Shown here: positions 38,219-47,317 of the stretch, one piece after another | How the letters are laid out: each line of letters begins with the position of its first letter | How positions within the stretch are numbered: position 1 is the first letter of the stretch | Origin: Torulaspora globosa | Taxonomy: Eukaryota; Ascomycota; Saccharomycetes; Saccharomycetales; Saccharomycetaceae | Reading direction: 5' to 3' | Length of the DNA: 64,000 nt | Assembly (NCBI RefSeq): GCF_014133895.1 | Contig: NC_050733.1 | Location: 434,001 to 498,000 of the forward strand | Notes under the pieces: model-generated | Databases searched by the model: none | The model's input: only the letters and a program-made list of their open reading frames with translations | What the model was told of the DNA's origin: nothing | Made by a program: the position numbers and the translations under genes

Positions 38219-39886
38219 TCAGTCAGTCTGGTCCTCCGTGTAGTTCAAGGCAGCGTCCCAGAACTTGGTCTCGAGTTCGCAGACATCTGCATAGATCGTG
38301 ATCAGAGTATCAATGTCTTCTCTTGGATAAACCGATGCAATTTGGTTCAGCAGCTCTTTACCCTTGGACATGGCGTCTTGGTACCATGTGGACAGGTAGG
38401 TGTGACACCACTCGTGGTAAGCGTCTCCTTCCTTTACCGAGATGTATTTCTCGTGGTTTAGAAGCGCGTGACCGTAACCCATCAAACATGGCGATAGAGA
38501 GGCCACTAGCTCTTGCCAGTTGCCTCTTCTGGCGACGTCGTTGAAGTATCTGGAGTAGTTGTTCAATGCGGGGCCTCGCTTGATATTGCGGAAGTAATCC
38601 ATGTCCTTGACGCCGAACTCTTCTATCAGTCTCTTTTCGTGCTGGCCCATTTCGTTCCTCACGCTTCCAACGATGACCAGTTCCTTCTCGATATCTTCCA
38701 AGGCCGGAGCTTTGCTGCCGGCGACGCAGTGGACGCGGGCATAATCGATCAGGTAGGAGTAATCCTGTTCGATGAAGAAACGGAACTTGTTCCGTGGTAG
38801 AGTGCCATTGGCGACCTGTTTGACGAATTCGTGGTTCACGTAGCTTTCCCAATGGGGTTTCACTTTGGGGTGTTCAATCAGGTATTGGAAGAAGTCGCCA
38901 TCTCCAGGCACAGGGCTTGCCACTGTTTGTTTAGGCAGCACTTCGTGCGCGCTGAAGCATTCGTCAGCTACCATCTTTTCCAAGGGTATTTCGATGGCAT
39001 ACACATGATTAATGGGGCCGTTAGCGGTAACGTGGTCCTTGGCCACTTCGCATCCGATGGCGATGCCGTTTTGGACGTACTCGATGCCTCCATAAACGGC
39101 CTGTCCCAGAGAGTACCCGCGAGCAAGGTTCGAGGATATGGCAGACGCCAACGTGCATCCAGTCCCATGGGTATGGGTTGTGTCAACGTAGGAGCCCTTG
39201 TATACGATGCATTTCCCTTCCGAACCGACATACAGAACGTCGGTTATGTATTTCTTCTGCTCGTCCTCCCAAGGTATATGGCCGCCTTTCACCAGCACAT
39301 TGGAGCAGCTCGTAACCCTGGATACCCTCTCCGCGAGGTCACAGAGCTGTGCCAGAGAACCGATTTCCACTTTCTCGCCTACAAGTTCAAAACACTCCGG
39401 AATGTTTGGAGTCAAGAGATCAGCCAATGGAGTGAGCTCCTTCTTCAATACCTCGACAAGCTTGGAATCCCCCAAAGCAGAACCAGAGGTAGCCACCAGA
39501 ACTGGATCAACCACTAGTTTTGGTCTCTCTTTTTCGGCCATGCTCTGCAGCTTCGCACTCAATACACTGGCGGCGTCAACAGTAAGCATGCCTGTCTTGA
39601 TAACATTACATTTCATGTCAGCCAAATTTACATCTAATACCTTTTGAACGAATTCCTTTGGAATTGGATGAACATCACTCACTGCAACTGGCGACTGTGC
39701 AGTCAGCGCCGTAACACAGGTCATGGCGTAACATCTGTGAGCAGTAATGGTCTTTGTATCGGCTTCAATACCAGCTCCACCACTCGAATCAGATCCTGCG
39801 ACTGTCAATACTACTGGCAAATACTCATCGCGAGACAACGTCAAGTATGGTGGCGGTGTGTTAATCTTGATAGTAGTCAATCCCAT
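38219..39886 (-). CDS. THI20: Bifunctional HMP(-P) kinase / thiaminase II Thi20
   Basis: 555 codons from an ATG at 39884-39886 (S. cerevisiae Thi20 551 aa). The N-terminal ThiD-like ribokinase-fold domain (~22-300) has VAGSDSSGGAGIEADTKT at 29-46 and THGTGCTLASAISS for the ATP/anion hole. The C-terminal TenA-type thiaminase II domain (~335-555) has FRFFIEQDYSYLIDYAR and YHEWCHTYLSTWYQ. The enzyme phosphorylates hydroxymethylpyrimidine twice for thiamine synthesis and salvages degraded thiamine. S. cerevisiae has three copies (THI20/21/22). Confidence 0.95.
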   Translation of the reverse strand: MGLTTIKINTPPPYLTLSRDEYLPVVLTVAGSDSSGGAGIEADTKTITAHRCYAMTCVTALTAQSPVAVSDVHPIPKEFVQKVLDVNLADMKCNVIKTGMLTVDAASVLSAKLQSMAEKERPKLVVDPVLVATSGSALGDSKLVEVLKKELTPLADLLTPNIPECFELVGEKVEIGSLAQLCDLAERVSRVTSCSNVLVKGGHIPWEDEQKKYITDVLYVGSEGKCIVYKGSYVDTTHTHGTGCTLASAISSNLARGYSLGQAVYGGIEYVQNGIAIGCEVAKDHVTANGPINHVYAIEIPLEKMVADECFSAHEVLPKQTVASPVPGDGDFFQYLIEHPKVKPHWESYVNHEFVKQVANGTLPRNKFRFFIEQDYSYLIDYARVHCVAGSKAPALEDIEKELVIVGSVRNEMGQHEKRLIEEFGVKDMDYFRNIKRGPALNNYSRYFNDVARRGNWQELVASLSPCLMGYGHALLNHEKYISVKEGDAYHEWCHTYLSTWYQDAMSKGKELLNQIASVYPREDIDTLITIYADVCELETKFWDAALNYTEDQTD

Positions 39887-40305
39887 TTTTAATGATTACT
39901 TCGATTGCCCCCAAGCCTCTCTCTGGATGAGTTATTCAGCATAGCTGGCAAATCTTTTATTATATAGCTTTTTTAACAGAAGTTCTCACAGCTCCCTTCT
40001 ACAGAGACAATTTTGATTATAGGAAGCCGCTGCAGTGTCTATCATGTCAATTAAACTTGCGAAAAATTGGCTGATTGTGAACCAGGGCTCGCTGTGGTGT
40101 GAAACCATAATGAAGCCCGTAGCTCCTAGCTGTCGAGGTCGGACGTCAAACGACGGGAATCTGCTTCAACCTAGTTGAAATTGAATATTGCCGGATTACT
40201 TTTAGTCGCATAGCTTCGTTCGCAAGCCGCACGTCAAAAAAATAGTGAGAATCTGAATAGAAAAGTCATTCAAGAAAGGTACTTTATACAGATCAGCTAC
40301 AGCCG
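39887..40305. other. THI20 promoter region
   Basis: 419 bp between the oxysterol-binding-protein stop and the THI20 start. An AT-rich TATA-like stretch (TTATTATATAGC near 39960) occurs within 80 bp of THI20. No RNA gene is seen. Confidence 0.5.
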
Positions 40306-43300
40306 TTAGAATATATCTTCGCAGTTGTCGAGCTTGTGTTGTTTTCTCAAATTCCAGTAGTCACCTTTGAATCTCCAGTATGGACTCTTGGTTATTGGGT
40401 GAATTTCTTTGACGAACCATCTTGGATGATATTGTTCCTTGGCAGCCTCTCTTCTCTTACGTGCTGCTCTCTGTTTTTCTTCCAGTCTATGCTTTTCTTC
40501 ACCTGCTTCATCGTATCGCCCTTCCTCCATACTGCGTTGATCTGGCCGCAAACGGGTATCTGTTGGTGCTAACCATGGTAAAAGCTTTGGCTGTGGGGCA
40601 TTTAGAGTGATTGCGAAAGGAGTCAGGTTGAATGGAGCGTCAGGTCTTGGGTGAACTTTCCATATTAGAAATTTGCTGCCATCGAAGTTTGGTCCGGCGG
40701 TTGCTGGCGAAGATGTGGTTATGGTCTTTTGTAGGGCAAAGTCGTCATTATCATTGGATGTCACTTTCTTACCATAAATCGAGTCATTCCAATGACCGCC
40801 GAGGACCCACATTTTTTTACCTTGCTTGTTAAAGACTTCGCCCCTCACCTCGTAGGCGCCGCTTGATCTCCATCCACGGGCTTTGAAATTCAGCATACAG
40901 TAGTCGCCTGTCGTGTGATTGACGATTTTGACATCCCCGTGATTATCCACCTGCGGATTGCCAACGAGGATACCGATAACTGTGTTGTTTGGTTTTTTCC
41001 AGGTGTAGATTTCATCGGGAGATTGGTTGTCGGGCCTCATCTTTATATACCACAACCCCAAGTGTCTGAATGCGAAGGATCTACCATTGAATTTCGAGTC
41101 GACGTTGGATTCACCCCAGAAATCCCATTTAGGCGACTCGGTCCAAGTAGCAGAAATGGGGGGATGATGCGAAACTTGCTCGGTAAAAAACCTGTAGTGC
41201 TTGTCTGGTCTTGCATACTCAAAGGTCTCCCCAAGTAAAGGATTGAATGGCTTAGCAACCCTTTTGATTGTCGAAGCGTATGAAGATGCAGTAAAGACCC
41301 CAATGTACAAGAGTCTTAAAGTGGAATCTTCAAAACTGGCAGCTTCATCCAGTAAATTGATATATTCAAGATCTTCTGCAACTCTTTGAAGCAGAGAAGT
41401 AGGTTCGTTGAACGTCACTGGTAACGTCATCCTTGTCATGTCCTTACCAACCATAGATTTAAGCACCGACCAAAGACCTATGGATGGGCGGTCGTCTTTA
41501 TCAAGCTTCAATCGGTTCCTAACACCATCTTCATAACCTAGATATGAGCCTTCCTCCATCATGAGTCTAGCCTTCTTCGTCTGCCCAGCTGTCTTGACGA
41601 TTGCGAATATATTGCCCTCTTTTTCTTTTGGCAAGGTTTTTTCCTTTGTAGCACCTGGTTTCGTAACCTCCTCAGACGGTATTCTTTCTGCTTCATCATA
41701 TGATGGAAGTTTGTCCTCTTTAACTGGGTGAACCTCTGTAACCATTTCTTTCCCTTTCCTCAGCGCTGCTTTGCTTTCGGTTACTTCATTCTCAACCGGC
41801 TCAATCAACTCCTGCTCAATATTCGATGCCTCAACCAATTCTTCTGCATCAAAAAACTCATCAGCCTCGGAGCCTGCATCCTCATCTTTTGTTGCGTCGA
41901 TGAACTTCGCGATTTGGTCAAGTGCATTTGGAGTCTCTTCGGTGGCATTAGGGCCATTTAGGTTGAGATTGTAAAGTGATGTATTCGATGCCTCACCAGC
42001 ATCGAGGAGGCCTTTTTGCAGAAGTTTCTTCAAATTTTTTCTCTCCTTATCTAGAGATGCTAATCTGTTGCTTTTTTCAATCAGCTCTATTTCTAAGTCC
42101 TTGACAGATTGAATCCAGACGTTATTAACATCACGTTGCTTAGAAAGCATCATGACCAGCTTTTTGTCTCTAGCTGAGGTCAAGGAGTTCAATTTCTCAA
42201 AAGTTCCCAAAACAGAAGCTAGTGATCTACGAATGATTTCCCATTCTTCCTTACCAGGGATTCCTGAATCTAGTAGTTCAGTGAGAGAAGCTAAATCCAT
42301 AGAAATAGTCCTTTGCAAAATAGCCAATTTTTCCGCATAAGGGCCATATTGAACCGCTACATCCTCATCATCTTCTTTGGTGACTTCTTCATTATCTTCG
42401 GCGTCATCAGACACAGTCCCGAAGTCAACAGAGGCTGTCTGGTCATCAACATAGTTGAGTTCGCTTCCTGTAATTGAACGATTTCCTGGGAGAGCCTCGT
42501 TACCATTTGCATCCACTACGTTAGATTTTGAGGAGGAATGGACACTAGCAACGTAAGCCTCTTTGTTTGGAAACTCCGCTCCAAAATTCTTGATTGAGGA
42601 GGCTCGCGAAGTCGATTCCAAGCGGTTCTCGAGAATTTTGTTAACGTACATCTTGCCCGATTCTGTCAGATTGTCACTCAAACCCATATCACTCGATGCG
42701 ATTGACGGTGTGGAGCTTAGCTTTCCCCGCGAAGACGACGATGAGGGAATTCTATTGTGCTGTTTTGCCTGAGGATGATCCGCGGAAGGTTCTCTCCTAT
42801 CATGAGTCAAATGCAACTGTGAGGAATGACGCTGACTTTCATAGGAATGCAGCTTTTGCACAGTCGTTGAAGAAGAGGCTCCTCTGCTCATAGCAAGAGA
42901 GGGCGGAATATTTCCGCTCTTAGTCATCATTTCTCTATCCTTCGAAAACCTTATGGCACCCTGAATGGCCCAAACCCATCTATTAGTTTCAATCGGGTGA
43001 TTTGCCTTCAGGTGCCATCTGATTGTTCCATCGCTGCCGCCGATGATTTCAAACTTTAGCTTCTCAGAGGAATCAAGATGCAAATAGCAACTAGACATAT
43101 TCAGCGAACCACGACAAGCATTCCTAGTATCTGATTGATCCTTGAAGTAGGAAAGCTTCCCGTCTTTACTGAGAATAAACCAACGTAATTTATAGCCTTG
43201 TGCAAAATTCGTCCACTTTTTCAAATATCCTTTATAAGTGGGTGGTTCATTCAAATTGTTGGTGACATCAATAGCACTCTGTTCTTTGGCTGCCTTGCTC

Positions 43301-44223
43301 AAGAGTTTCTTCAGCTCTACCTCGATTGCAGCTTTAGTATTTGTAGCAGTACTACTTTCACTCACCTTGCCGACTAGATCAATAGGCAATCGCCCCTGGC
43401 GATCTCTCTTGAAGGGATCAGCACCATGTTCGAGCAACCATCGACACATTATTACGTCTCTTTTCTTCACGAATTCATGCAATACAGTATCACCAGTCTC
43501 AGGATCCATGCCATTGATGTCTAAAAGTTCTGCATTACGGGGAGCGCTCAAAATTGACTCCAAATGACTGAAATCTCTATTGTTAAACGCAGTTCTGAAT
43601 TCTTGGGCGGTCTCGGCCACGTAACTGGCCCGTTTTACTTGCATCATCTGTGCAATATTCAAATTTTTGCACACTTCAATAGGCTGCAAGTGTGAGTTAT
43701 TCAGTACGCAGTCGTTTATATTTGGTTGGTCCATTAAAAAGGCAACCACATCACCACGGGTTTGGAACGCAGCTAAGTGTAACGGCGTGTTGCCATTCTC
43801 ATCTGTTTGATTAATATCCAAACATACGTCGAGATCTCCGGCATCCTTCTGATTGTCTTTACACCACTCTTGCACTATTTCTTTAATCAAACTCAAAGGT
43901 GCCACTTGAACGGCGTAATGTAGGGTCAGACTTCTGACTGCCTTGACGTTGGGATCATCCGCCGGCTGGAACTGGCCATGGATTAGTTGCTTGAGATTCT
44001 CAAAGTTTCCTTGACGTAGTGAATCAAGCAACTTCAATTTCAATAAGGGTCTACTGATAATCTGGGAACCTTTGTCACCGTCACAATTGCCAATTTCATT
44101 CAGTTCATCCTGATCACTCCGACTCGCCGTATCTGTGGATGTCGTAGTCTTGTGCGGTAGATGTGGTGATTGCTCTTTAGACTGCTCGCGCATAGAGGCC
44201 GATGATCGATTTAATGAGCTCAT
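40306..44223 (-). CDS. OSH2: Ankyrin-PH-ORD oxysterol-binding protein (OSH2/SWH1 ancestor)
   Basis: 1305 codons from the ATG at 44221-44223 (MSSLNRSSASMREQ); the frame opens six codons further without an ATG. In order: ankyrin repeats ~60-290 (DENGNTPLHLAAFQ, GDTVLHEFVKK), a PH domain ~315-415 (YKGYLKKWTNFAQGYKLRWF), a Ser-rich linker, an FFAT motif DEFFDAEE at ~787 for binding VAP proteins of the ER, and an OSBP-related domain ~900-1280. The ORD carries the signature EQVSHHPP at ~1014. These proteins move sterols and PI4P at ER contact sites with Golgi, plasma membrane or nucleus-vacuole junction. S. cerevisiae Osh1/Swh1 and Osh2 derive from this gene. Neighbours YAT1 and CDC15 match the SWH1 side. 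Confidence 0.95.
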   Translation of the reverse strand: MSSLNRSSASMREQSKEQSPHLPHKTTTSTDTASRSDQDELNEIGNCDGDKGSQIISRPLLKLKLLDSLRQGNFENLKQLIHGQFQPADDPNVKAVRSLTLHYAVQVAPLSLIKEIVQEWCKDNQKDAGDLDVCLDINQTDENGNTPLHLAAFQTRGDVVAFLMDQPNINDCVLNNSHLQPIEVCKNLNIAQMMQVKRASYVAETAQEFRTAFNNRDFSHLESILSAPRNAELLDINGMDPETGDTVLHEFVKKRDVIMCRWLLEHGADPFKRDRQGRLPIDLVGKVSESSTATNTKAAIEVELKKLLSKAAKEQSAIDVTNNLNEPPTYKGYLKKWTNFAQGYKLRWFILSKDGKLSYFKDQSDTRNACRGSLNMSSCYLHLDSSEKLKFEIIGGSDGTIRWHLKANHPIETNRWVWAIQGAIRFSKDREMMTKSGNIPPSLAMSRGASSSTTVQKLHSYESQRHSSQLHLTHDRREPSADHPQAKQHNRIPSSSSSRGKLSSTPSIASSDMGLSDNLTESGKMYVNKILENRLESTSRASSIKNFGAEFPNKEAYVASVHSSSKSNVVDANGNEALPGNRSITGSELNYVDDQTASVDFGTVSDDAEDNEEVTKEDDEDVAVQYGPYAEKLAILQRTISMDLASLTELLDSGIPGKEEWEIIRRSLASVLGTFEKLNSLTSARDKKLVMMLSKQRDVNNVWIQSVKDLEIELIEKSNRLASLDKERKNLKKLLQKGLLDAGEASNTSLYNLNLNGPNATEETPNALDQIAKFIDATKDEDAGSEADEFFDAEELVEASNIEQELIEPVENEVTESKAALRKGKEMVTEVHPVKEDKLPSYDEAERIPSEEVTKPGATKEKTLPKEKEGNIFAIVKTAGQTKKARLMMEEGSYLGYEDGVRNRLKLDKDDRPSIGLWSVLKSMVGKDMTRMTLPVTFNEPTSLLQRVAEDLEYINLLDEAASFEDSTLRLLYIGVFTASSYASTIKRVAKPFNPLLGETFEYARPDKHYRFFTEQVSHHPPISATWTESPKWDFWGESNVDSKFNGRSFAFRHLGLWYIKMRPDNQSPDEIYTWKKPNNTVIGILVGNPQVDNHGDVKIVNHTTGDYCMLNFKARGWRSSGAYEVRGEVFNKQGKKMWVLGGHWNDSIYGKKVTSNDNDDFALQKTITTSSPATAGPNFDGSKFLIWKVHPRPDAPFNLTPFAITLNAPQPKLLPWLAPTDTRLRPDQRSMEEGRYDEAGEEKHRLEEKQRAARKRREAAKEQYHPRWFVKEIHPITKSPYWRFKGDYWNLRKQHKLDNCEDIF

Positions 44224-44662
44224 ATCGATCGATTTTCCCAAAGGGCGGTTTTTCGATGCCAGCGATTAGAGAAGTACTCCCACAATGATATCTGTGCAAT
44301 AAACCCTACTGCTTGATTCAGCTCTGGCCTGCAAATAAGATTTTTAAAACCTCCGAAAATCAATTTCAGAGTTCAAATAAATGTCTGAATTATATTCTTC
44401 TCGTTGGTCGTTTTTGACTACTCTTTGCTTGCTAGTCCGGCTTCCCCTTCGAGTTTTTCGCTTGTGGTCCTCCATTTGGAAGTTCCTGATAGATCAATAC
44501 CAAAGTCCGGGTAAGAAATAAGTAAGAAAAGTAGCGATTTAAACGACTAACAAAAGGTACTATGGAATTGGTGAGTAGCACAGCCCAGCTTGTCGTTACA
44601 AGCTTCATAAGGATCGTATACGTATTGTATGTAGAATTTATTCAATAGTCAAAGTGGGCATC
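44224..44662. other. OSH2/SWH1 promoter / YAT1 3' region
   Basis: 439 bp. A near-match to a Reb1 site (CGGGTAA at 44508-44514) is the only motif I note. No tRNA or further gene is recognised. Confidence 0.5.
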
Positions 44663-46789
44663 CTATCCCGAGACACTCACATCGAAATAATCGTAGCCAC
44701 CCAATAAGAACCTCAGGTCGTCTGATTTCAGGCTGGAATAGGTCCTTGGTTTGCCCTTCGACATAGAAGATGTCCGGCTTTCCTTCTCTGGGGGGTCAGC
44801 TTCATTTGCCATGGCCTCCTGTCTCTCGAAGATATGATCTACCTCCAAGAATGATTTTTCAATCAGGGAGATAAATCTATGGGTCTGTCTATGTCTAGAT
44901 GACACTACCACTGAGACTGAATTGTCACGAATGATGTACCCGATACCAAAGCCATTGGCCGTTACGGGACCGAAACCGAACGTGGCCAAAGATGGATTTC
45001 CGCAGTTTGAGGTACTGAGAACATTTGTGTTGATGAGATTCCAAGATCTGTCGTTGAATAGGGGTGGAAGTGGTATTTTGTCCTTGTAAGATTCATTCCA
45101 CAGACAGTAAAGTGCATACAGATGGCGATCTTGTCCCATACCCATGGAGCATTCTTTTGTGATTCGTGAATGCTCTGCGCAAGCTTGTTGCAGCAATTTT
45201 ATGCGACCTTCATCATTTGATCGACGATCAAACAGAGACTTTACAAATTTCTTGGACTGGTGCGTTACGCTCCTGATAGCTTCAGTCCTGCCATTTAGAA
45301 ACATCTTGGTCATTGCGGGTTCATAAGTTGTTTCGAATTTACCATAAAGCGCATAATATGCAATTTGAAACATTTGCTGAACGAAAGCATCGGGTGAAGT
45401 CTTGAAAGTTGACTTGATATGACTGGAACCGTATTTGTCAAAGTTCAAAGTAGCAAATTCGTATTGCGAAATTGCGTCGGAAACTCGAGTCTCCGCAAAA
45501 TGTAAAGAAGACAATAGAAACGAGTCCACTTTCCATTCCAGTTTTCTTGGGATGGTAATTAGGTTCGCCCTAGAAGGCTTTTTGATCCCTGTGGTTCCAT
45601 CGGCATGGAATATGTCAGGCACGTTTTCTGTGACACCGCGGGCAAAACTTAGAATGGAATCGGTGTAGATATCAGTTGCCAGCCGGAGAACCGTGTGGCC
45701 ATCTATTCCCGTATGCTCGAAGTTTATGCCAGCCTTGCCGTTCCTTGTTATGATGAGTTGTAGCTTGTCGTACCACCGATTCGAACAGGTACCTTGTTGA
45801 ACGCCCAGCGGCCTCGCAGCGTTTGCAGAACCCAAATCGATCTGTGAAGTTCCACATAACAGCGATTTCACCAACTCGTTTTCCTGGCCTTTGTAGAAAG
45901 AGACATCGTCGAGACAGATGACGAAAAGAGCACTGTCGATTATCTTGAGATTCTTCCAATTACTTGAGTCAACACTGTGAAACACGTAATCCCGAATATT
46001 GGCCCACACACGCCTGTTTTCTGTGGTAAAAAGTCCAAATGGGACGTTTGCTGTATAATCGCTTTCCCCATCGTTGGATCTCTTCTCGTTGTCCATTATA
46101 ATTGAATATAGGTTCCACTCCAATTCTTCTGGAGTGGAAAAAATAGGCACATTGTTGACATCCAGCACATCAAACCAATAAAATTGAGATTTGTACATAA
46201 CGATAACATGGTGAGATGTAGTGTCCGTTTGTAGATGACATGACTCCTGACCCGGGCCCGGCGGAATCCTGCTGGAACCGAATAGTTTGCCGTACTGGTC
46301 CATCGAAAGCGGAATCTTACCGCGAACTGTGTCTGCCTTCAAAGTTCCATGACGAATCTCCTTGATAAACTTCAAAATTGAAGTCACCAACTTCGCCGTT
46401 CTCTTGACCTGTCCAGTAAATATCCCGTAAGGACCCGTGCCTGTCTCTGAAGTGTCCTTGATCGTAGGGTCGTCTTGTAACTGGAAAAAAGGATTAGAAT
46501 TCAAAACAACCGAGGCCTCATATAGAAGATAGGCATCATACCAGAATTGTTCGATGTACGACGAATTGGGATTTTCATGAGCCAAAGATTCGTCGTATTG
46601 CAATAGTTTTTCATGCAAAGTTTGCATCAATTCCAAATTTTCATCTGAAAGGACACATTTTCTAGTCCTCTTATTCTGTTTCTCGTCTTGTAAAGGCTCT
46701 ATCCTATCAAGATATCTATTTAAAGTATCCTTCAAATCGGGTATAGGCAATCTTTTCAATAAATTTGATTGTAGAGCAGTATCAGGCAT
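44663..46789 (-). CDS. YAT1: Carnitine O-acetyltransferase Yat1
   Basis: 708 codons from the ATG at 46787-46789 (MPDTALQSNLLKRLPIPDL); the frame is open 19 codons further without an ATG. S. cerevisiae Yat1 is 687 aa. RLPIPDLKDTLNRYLDRIEPL opens the acyltransferase fold. The catalytic histidine sits in NFEHTGIDGHTVLR (His ~358). STSNCGNP and GFGPVTANGFGIGYII form the CoA/carnitine site, and the C-terminal GYDYFDVSVSG is identical to S. cerevisiae. It transfers acetyl groups between CoA and carnitine for shuttling to mitochondria during growth on ethanol or acetate. It is divergent from CDC15. Confidence 0.96.
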   Translation of the reverse strand: MPDTALQSNLLKRLPIPDLKDTLNRYLDRIEPLQDEKQNKRTRKCVLSDENLELMQTLHEKLLQYDESLAHENPNSSYIEQFWYDAYLLYEASVVLNSNPFFQLQDDPTIKDTSETGTGPYGIFTGQVKRTAKLVTSILKFIKEIRHGTLKADTVRGKIPLSMDQYGKLFGSSRIPPGPGQESCHLQTDTTSHHVIVMYKSQFYWFDVLDVNNVPIFSTPEELEWNLYSIIMDNEKRSNDGESDYTANVPFGLFTTENRRVWANIRDYVFHSVDSSNWKNLKIIDSALFVICLDDVSFYKGQENELVKSLLCGTSQIDLGSANAARPLGVQQGTCSNRWYDKLQLIITRNGKAGINFEHTGIDGHTVLRLATDIYTDSILSFARGVTENVPDIFHADGTTGIKKPSRANLITIPRKLEWKVDSFLLSSLHFAETRVSDAISQYEFATLNFDKYGSSHIKSTFKTSPDAFVQQMFQIAYYALYGKFETTYEPAMTKMFLNGRTEAIRSVTHQSKKFVKSLFDRRSNDEGRIKLLQQACAEHSRITKECSMGMGQDRHLYALYCLWNESYKDKIPLPPLFNDRSWNLINTNVLSTSNCGNPSLATFGFGPVTANGFGIGYIIRDNSVSVVVSSRHRQTHRFISLIEKSFLEVDHIFERQEAMANEADPPEKESRTSSMSKGKPRTYSSLKSDDLRFLLGGYDYFDVSVSG

Positions 46790-47317
46790 GTCAAAACTCG
46801 CTTTTATACTTGTTCCAGGAAGATTCAAATAATGACAACAGTACAAAGCTGGGTCACCTTATATATAGTTAAGGCTTCATTCTGATTCCCTTCCTAGATA
46901 TGAGTTCGTGTGACTCCTTGTGTCACGCAAATTGTGGATCAACAACTTGAACAGATGAACTATGAGGTATGAGCTTGGAAGCTAGAGGGCTAGATTGGGA
47001 TGAGCAGCGAAAGGTTTGAGCATTCGAATGACTCCCACCCGCGATGCCGTTGAGCCGAAGCATGTCATTTTTAGGGGTTGCACGCTACATATTACCCGGA
47101 GTGATATTTTGGATCACGTCGTACGTAAACTTCAGATTTGTCTCTTTGCTTCGAACTGATAATGTAAAAGGGAAGATCTCGGGCCATTTTTGTACCATTC
47201 AGGGTCTGGGCGGCTAATTTTGCCATGCTATTGTGATTAGCTCCAGGACGATATCTAAAGCTTACAGAGATATTACACAACGCCTGTGAGCGGATCTTCT
47301 TTTCATTTACGTGGGGA
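46790..47317. promoter_or_regulatory. Divergent YAT1/CDC15 promoter with a Reb1 site
   Basis: 528 bp. ATTACCCG at 47091-47098 is a perfect Reb1 site about 220 bp upstream of CDC15. A minus-strand frame of 63 codons (47092-47280) overlaps it but is not recognised and probably chance. Confidence 0.65.

Noticed and set aside
47092..47280. 63-codon minus-strand frame in the YAT1/CDC15 promoter
   Set aside because: Not recognised, short, and overlapping a perfect Reb1 site in a divergent promoter; probably chance.
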